Positions 5,567 to 6,245 of a DNA stretch of 6,245 bases are shown in pieces. This DNA comes from Clostridia bacterium (GTDB lineage Bacteria; Bacillota; Clostridia; Oscillospirales; CAG-272): the NCBI GenBank assembly GCA_017452335.1, contig JAFTMP010000220.1, positions 1 through 6,245 on the forward strand, in the 5' to 3' direction. Within the stretch, counting starts at the first letter, position 1; every line of letters begins with the position of its first letter. The position numbers were made by a program, and so were the translations under genes. Below the pieces are notes generated by a model that saw only the letters and a program-made list of their open reading frames with translations, did not search any database and was not told the DNA's origin.

Positions 5567-6172
5567 ATGCTTGCCGAGCTGTTCTATTGGGTGATGAATA
5601 TGAGCATTTTGGCGTCCCTTGCAGGGGCGGCGGTGCTTCTTTTGCGCAAAATTCGGGGGCTTCCCCGCCGTTTTACCCAGTTTTTATGGCTCCTTCCCCT
5701 TTTGCGCATGTGGATCCCCGTGGGTATGAGCTCCCGGTATTCGCTCATGACCCTTATTTCCACTCTCTTTACCAAGATCAAAACAGTCTATCTGCCTGTG
5801 CAGGGGGATTTTGGGGAACATGTGGGGATGACGAATTCCATGCAATGGGCAGAGAGCTACTTTCCCCTCATCATCAAGGAGCCCCTTTTGGAGGATATTC
5901 TTTTTTACTCTTCCATTCTTTGGGCGGCGGTGGGGCTTTCTTTGCTGGGTATCTACGGCTTTTTGTATTGCTCCTCCCAAAGAGAGGCGCTTTCGGGAGC
6001 AGAGCAGGACTTTTCGGGGGTGTATTTCAGCCAAAAGGTCTCCTCTCCTGCGGTTTATGGGATTTTGAAGCCCAAGATCGTCTTGCCTGTCTCGTATAGG
6101 GAACGGGAACTGTCGCTGATCCTGCTTCATGAGCAAACGCATATAAAAAGAAAGACAATTTGTGGCGGGTGA
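5567..6172 (+). CDS. blaR1: BlaR1/MecR1-family M56 metallopeptidase sensor, frame-disrupted (N-terminal part)
   Basis: The in-frame part is 201 aa. The family are membrane zinc peptidases that relay an external signal and trigger inactivation of BlaI. Membrane helices are visible at about 12-27, 37-54 and 111-135. The cytosolic segment carries SPAVYGILKPKIVLP (160-174), the conserved strand before the active site, and HEQTH (188-192), the HEXXH zinc motif with catalytic E189. After HIKRK the frame reads TICGG and stops, whereas the -1 frame from 6154 continues with the expected family sequence DNLWRVIGFV. One base, probably an A in the runs at 6145-6149 or 6151-6153, appears to be missing. 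It may be a pseudogene or a sequence error. The start is set by AAGAGGTG (5554-5561), 5 bases before ATG. Any external sensor domain lies beyond the window, so the ligand is unknown. Confidence 0.85.
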   Translation: MLAELFYWVMNMSILASLAGAAVLLLRKIRGLPRRFTQFLWLLPLLRMWIPVGMSSRYSLMTLISTLFTKIKTVYLPVQGDFGEHVGMTNSMQWAESYFPLIIKEPLLEDILFYSSILWAAVGLSLLGIYGFLYCSSQREALSGAEQDFSGVYFSQKVSSPAVYGILKPKIVLPVSYRERELSLILLHEQTHIKRKTICGG

Positions 6173-6245
6173 TCGGATTCGTTACCGCCTGCGTGCACTG
6201 GTTTAATCCCCTGTCCTGGCTGTTTTTAAGGTGCTTTTTGCAGGA
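6154..6245 (+). pseudogene. BlaR1-like continuation in the -1 frame
   Basis: Read from 6154, this segment gives DNLWRVIGFVTACVHWFNPL followed by SWLFLRCFLQ, with no stop to the end of the window. The HWFNPL-x-W core is a hallmark of M56/BlaR1 proteins directly after the HEXXH helix, with the usual spacing from HEQTH. It is therefore the same gene, displaced by one base. The next expected landmark, an ELACDE-type motif holding the third zinc ligand, would fall just past the window end. Confidence 0.85.

Noticed and set aside
6140..6160. Programmed -1 ribosomal frameshifting in blaR1
   Set aside because: The run TAAAAAGAAAG is tempting, but in the zero frame (ATA AAA AGA AAG) it does not form an X-XXY-YYZ heptamer such as A-AAA-AAG, no downstream stimulatory hairpin is evident, and BlaR1 genes are not known to use frameshifting. 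A lost base is simpler.

Overview
The window looks like a chromosomal segment from a member of the Clostridia (a Gram-positive Bacillota, plausibly a gut type). This is inferred from the consensus sigma-A promoters, the strong AAGGAGG-type ribosome binding sites, an exported protein with C-terminal membrane anchor, a lipoprotein with a Gram-positive lipobox, a BlaI/BlaR1 regulatory pair, and coding DNA of mid GC content. All genes are on the + strand. No tRNA, rRNA, CRISPR array, riboswitch or replication origin was seen, and no gene-free stretch exceeds about 250 bases.

Layout. (1) Bases 1-135 are the right end of an AT-rich IS3-family insertion sequence: the transposase C-terminus and a terminal repeat whose tip is a perfect TTGACA. 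A terminator at 143-177 insulates it from what follows. (2) An extended -10 promoter (186-214) drives a possible three-gene unit. It holds a 702-aa exported, membrane-anchored metallophosphoesterase (253-2361), a 155-aa HAD-fold phosphatase of the kind linked to RNA repair proteins (2381-2848, 19 nt downstream), and a 476-aa cytosolic protein of unknown function with an apparent internal duplication (2932-4362). (3) A consensus promoter (4431-4459) drives a 146-aa lipoprotein of unknown function (4518-4958), closed by a terminator with a perfect 15-bp stem (4998-5041). (4) A promoter (5143-5171) overlapped by a symmetric double BlaI/MecI-type operator (5154-5189) drives blaI (5206-5562) and a blaR1/mecR1-like M56 metallopeptidase gene (from 5567). 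The blaR1 frame breaks just after its HEXXH zinc motif: it stops at 6172, while conserved family sequence continues in the -1 frame to the window end.

How the parts work together. BlaI-type repressors sit on ACTA-N6-TAGT dyads and silence their own operon; BlaR1-type membrane sensors lead to repressor cleavage when the cell wall is attacked. Here the operator, repressor and sensor are adjacent, so autoregulation is well supported, but the regulated target gene is not visible and the sensor may be broken. The phosphoesterase, HAD protein and unknown protein may be co-transcribed; a shared pathway is only a guess. Two genes have open frames that extend upstream to the TTG of their own -35 boxes; the starts given here (4518 and 5206) come from promoter and ribosome-binding-site positions.
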